From contig DATJIG010000030.1 of the NCBI GenBank assembly GCA_035493495.1, positions 1 through 7,099 of the forward strand: DNA of 7,099 bases, read 5' to 3'. Positions 6,542 to 7,099 of this stretch are shown here, piece by piece. Every line of letters starts with the position of its first letter. The stretch's first letter is position 1. The DNA is from DATJIG01 sp035493495 (GTDB taxonomy: Bacteria > Pseudomonadota > Alphaproteobacteria > SMXQ01). The notes beneath the pieces are model-generated. The model saw only the letters and a list, made by a program, of their open reading frames with translations. It ran no database searches and was not told the origin of the DNA. The translations under genes and the position numbers were made by a program.

Positions 6542-7099
6542 ATGGAAATGCGGACGCTCGGCGCCTCGGGGATCGCGGCGTCGGCGATCGGCTTGGGCTG
6601 CAACAATTTCGGCGGCCGCGTCGGCCTCGACGACGCGAGGCGCGTGATTCACTCCGCCCTCGATCGCGGCATCACCTTCTTCGACACGGCGGACGTGTAT
6701 GGCGAGCGCGGCGGCTCCGAGGAAATCCTCGGCAAGGTGCTGGGCCCGCGCCGCCGCGACGTCGTGATCGCCACCAAGTTCGGCATGGCCATGGGCGACG
6801 GCCTCGAAGGCGCGTCGAGCCGCTATGTCACCCGAGCGCTCGATGCCAGCCTCAAGCGCCTCGGCACCGACTACATCGATCTCTATCAAATTCACTACCC
6901 CGATCCGGCGACACCGATCGAGGAGACGCTGTCGGCGCTCGATGCGCTGGTGCGCCAGGGAAAGGTGCGCGCGATCGGCTGTTCGAATTTCGCGATATTC
7001 CAGCTCGTCGACGCGAGCCGCACCTCGAACAGCCTCGGCCTCGCCCGGTTCGTGTCCTGCGAGAACGAGTACAGCCTGCTCAATCGCGAGGCCGAGCAG
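6542..7099 (+). CDS. Aldo/keto reductase, 5' part
   Basis: The gene is open to the right edge (186 codons seen; family members are usually about 300-350). It encodes an NADPH-dependent aldo/keto reductase with the (beta/alpha)8 barrel. The catalytic tetrad is complete: D48 and Y53 (FFDTADVYG), K79 (ATKFG) and H118 (YQIHYP). Further family marks are the N-terminal MRTLGASGIAASAIGLG, SLKRLGTDYIDLYQ (103-116) and VRAIGCSNF (142-150), the last lying in the strand before the cofactor-binding part. It resembles the YajO/Tas-like general-stress or detoxification reductases, but the physiological substrate cannot be told. The ATG at 6542 has GGAGGG at 6529-6534, a strong site that is however enclosed in a hairpin. 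A second ATG two codons later (6548) is possible. The gene is separated from the hemerythrin gene by a probable terminator, so it should have its own promoter, which I could not identify in the short gap. Confidence -1.
   Translation, partial: MEMRTLGASGIAASAIGLGCNNFGGRVGLDDARRVIHSALDRGITFFDTADVYGERGGSEEILGKVLGPRRRDVVIATKFGMAMGDGLEGASSRYVTRALDASLKRLGTDYIDLYQIHYPDPATPIEETLSALDALVRQGKVRAIGCSNFAIFQLVDASRTSNSLGLARFVSCENEYSLLNREAEQ

Overview
The window is GC-rich bacterial chromosome (roughly two thirds G+C by eye) and looks alphaproteobacterial, most likely Hyphomicrobiales (Bradyrhizobium/Rhodopseudomonas-like). The reasons are the C-terminal sequence of the housekeeping sigma factor and several good matches to the alphaproteobacterial general-stress (EcfG) promoter, GGAAC-N16/17-CGTT. 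I see no rRNA, tRNA, CRISPR array, insertion sequence or phage gene. The genus is an inference.

Layout: (1) 1-564, the 3' part of rpoD, with an apparent one-base deletion in a C run at 191-193, closed by a strong intrinsic terminator at 588-617. (2) 742-2055, ndh, a type II NADH:quinone oxidoreductase close to E. coli Ndh. (3) 2072-3526 on the minus strand, a two-HKD phospholipase D-family protein, convergent with ndh after only 16 bases. (4) 3527-3663, a divergent control region with EcfG-type promoters on both strands. (5) 3664-5372, a two-gene operon: a YbhN-like membrane protein and a YbhP-like endonuclease/exonuclease/phosphatase-fold protein. (6) 5393-6461, a third EcfG-type promoter, a PRC-barrel protein and a hemerythrin HHE protein with a Ser/Arg/Lys-rich basic N-tail and a poly-Glu C-tail. 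(7) 6542-7099, the 5' part of an aldo/keto reductase gene whose Shine-Dalgarno lies inside a 12-bp hairpin ending one base before the ATG.

How the parts may work together: the PLD, YbhN and YbhP genes are the same trio found together in E. coli (ybhP-clsB/ybhO-ybhN), here divergently arranged. The trio and the PRC/hemerythrin pair appear to share general-stress promoters, so the stretch from about 2.07 to 6.46 kb reads as a stress-responsive envelope-lipid and iron/redox module. This is a reading of promoter motifs and families, not a demonstrated system. I did not find a wholly unknown machine. The most worthwhile leads are the promoter architecture, the hairpin before the aldo/keto reductase and the charged tails of the hemerythrin protein.
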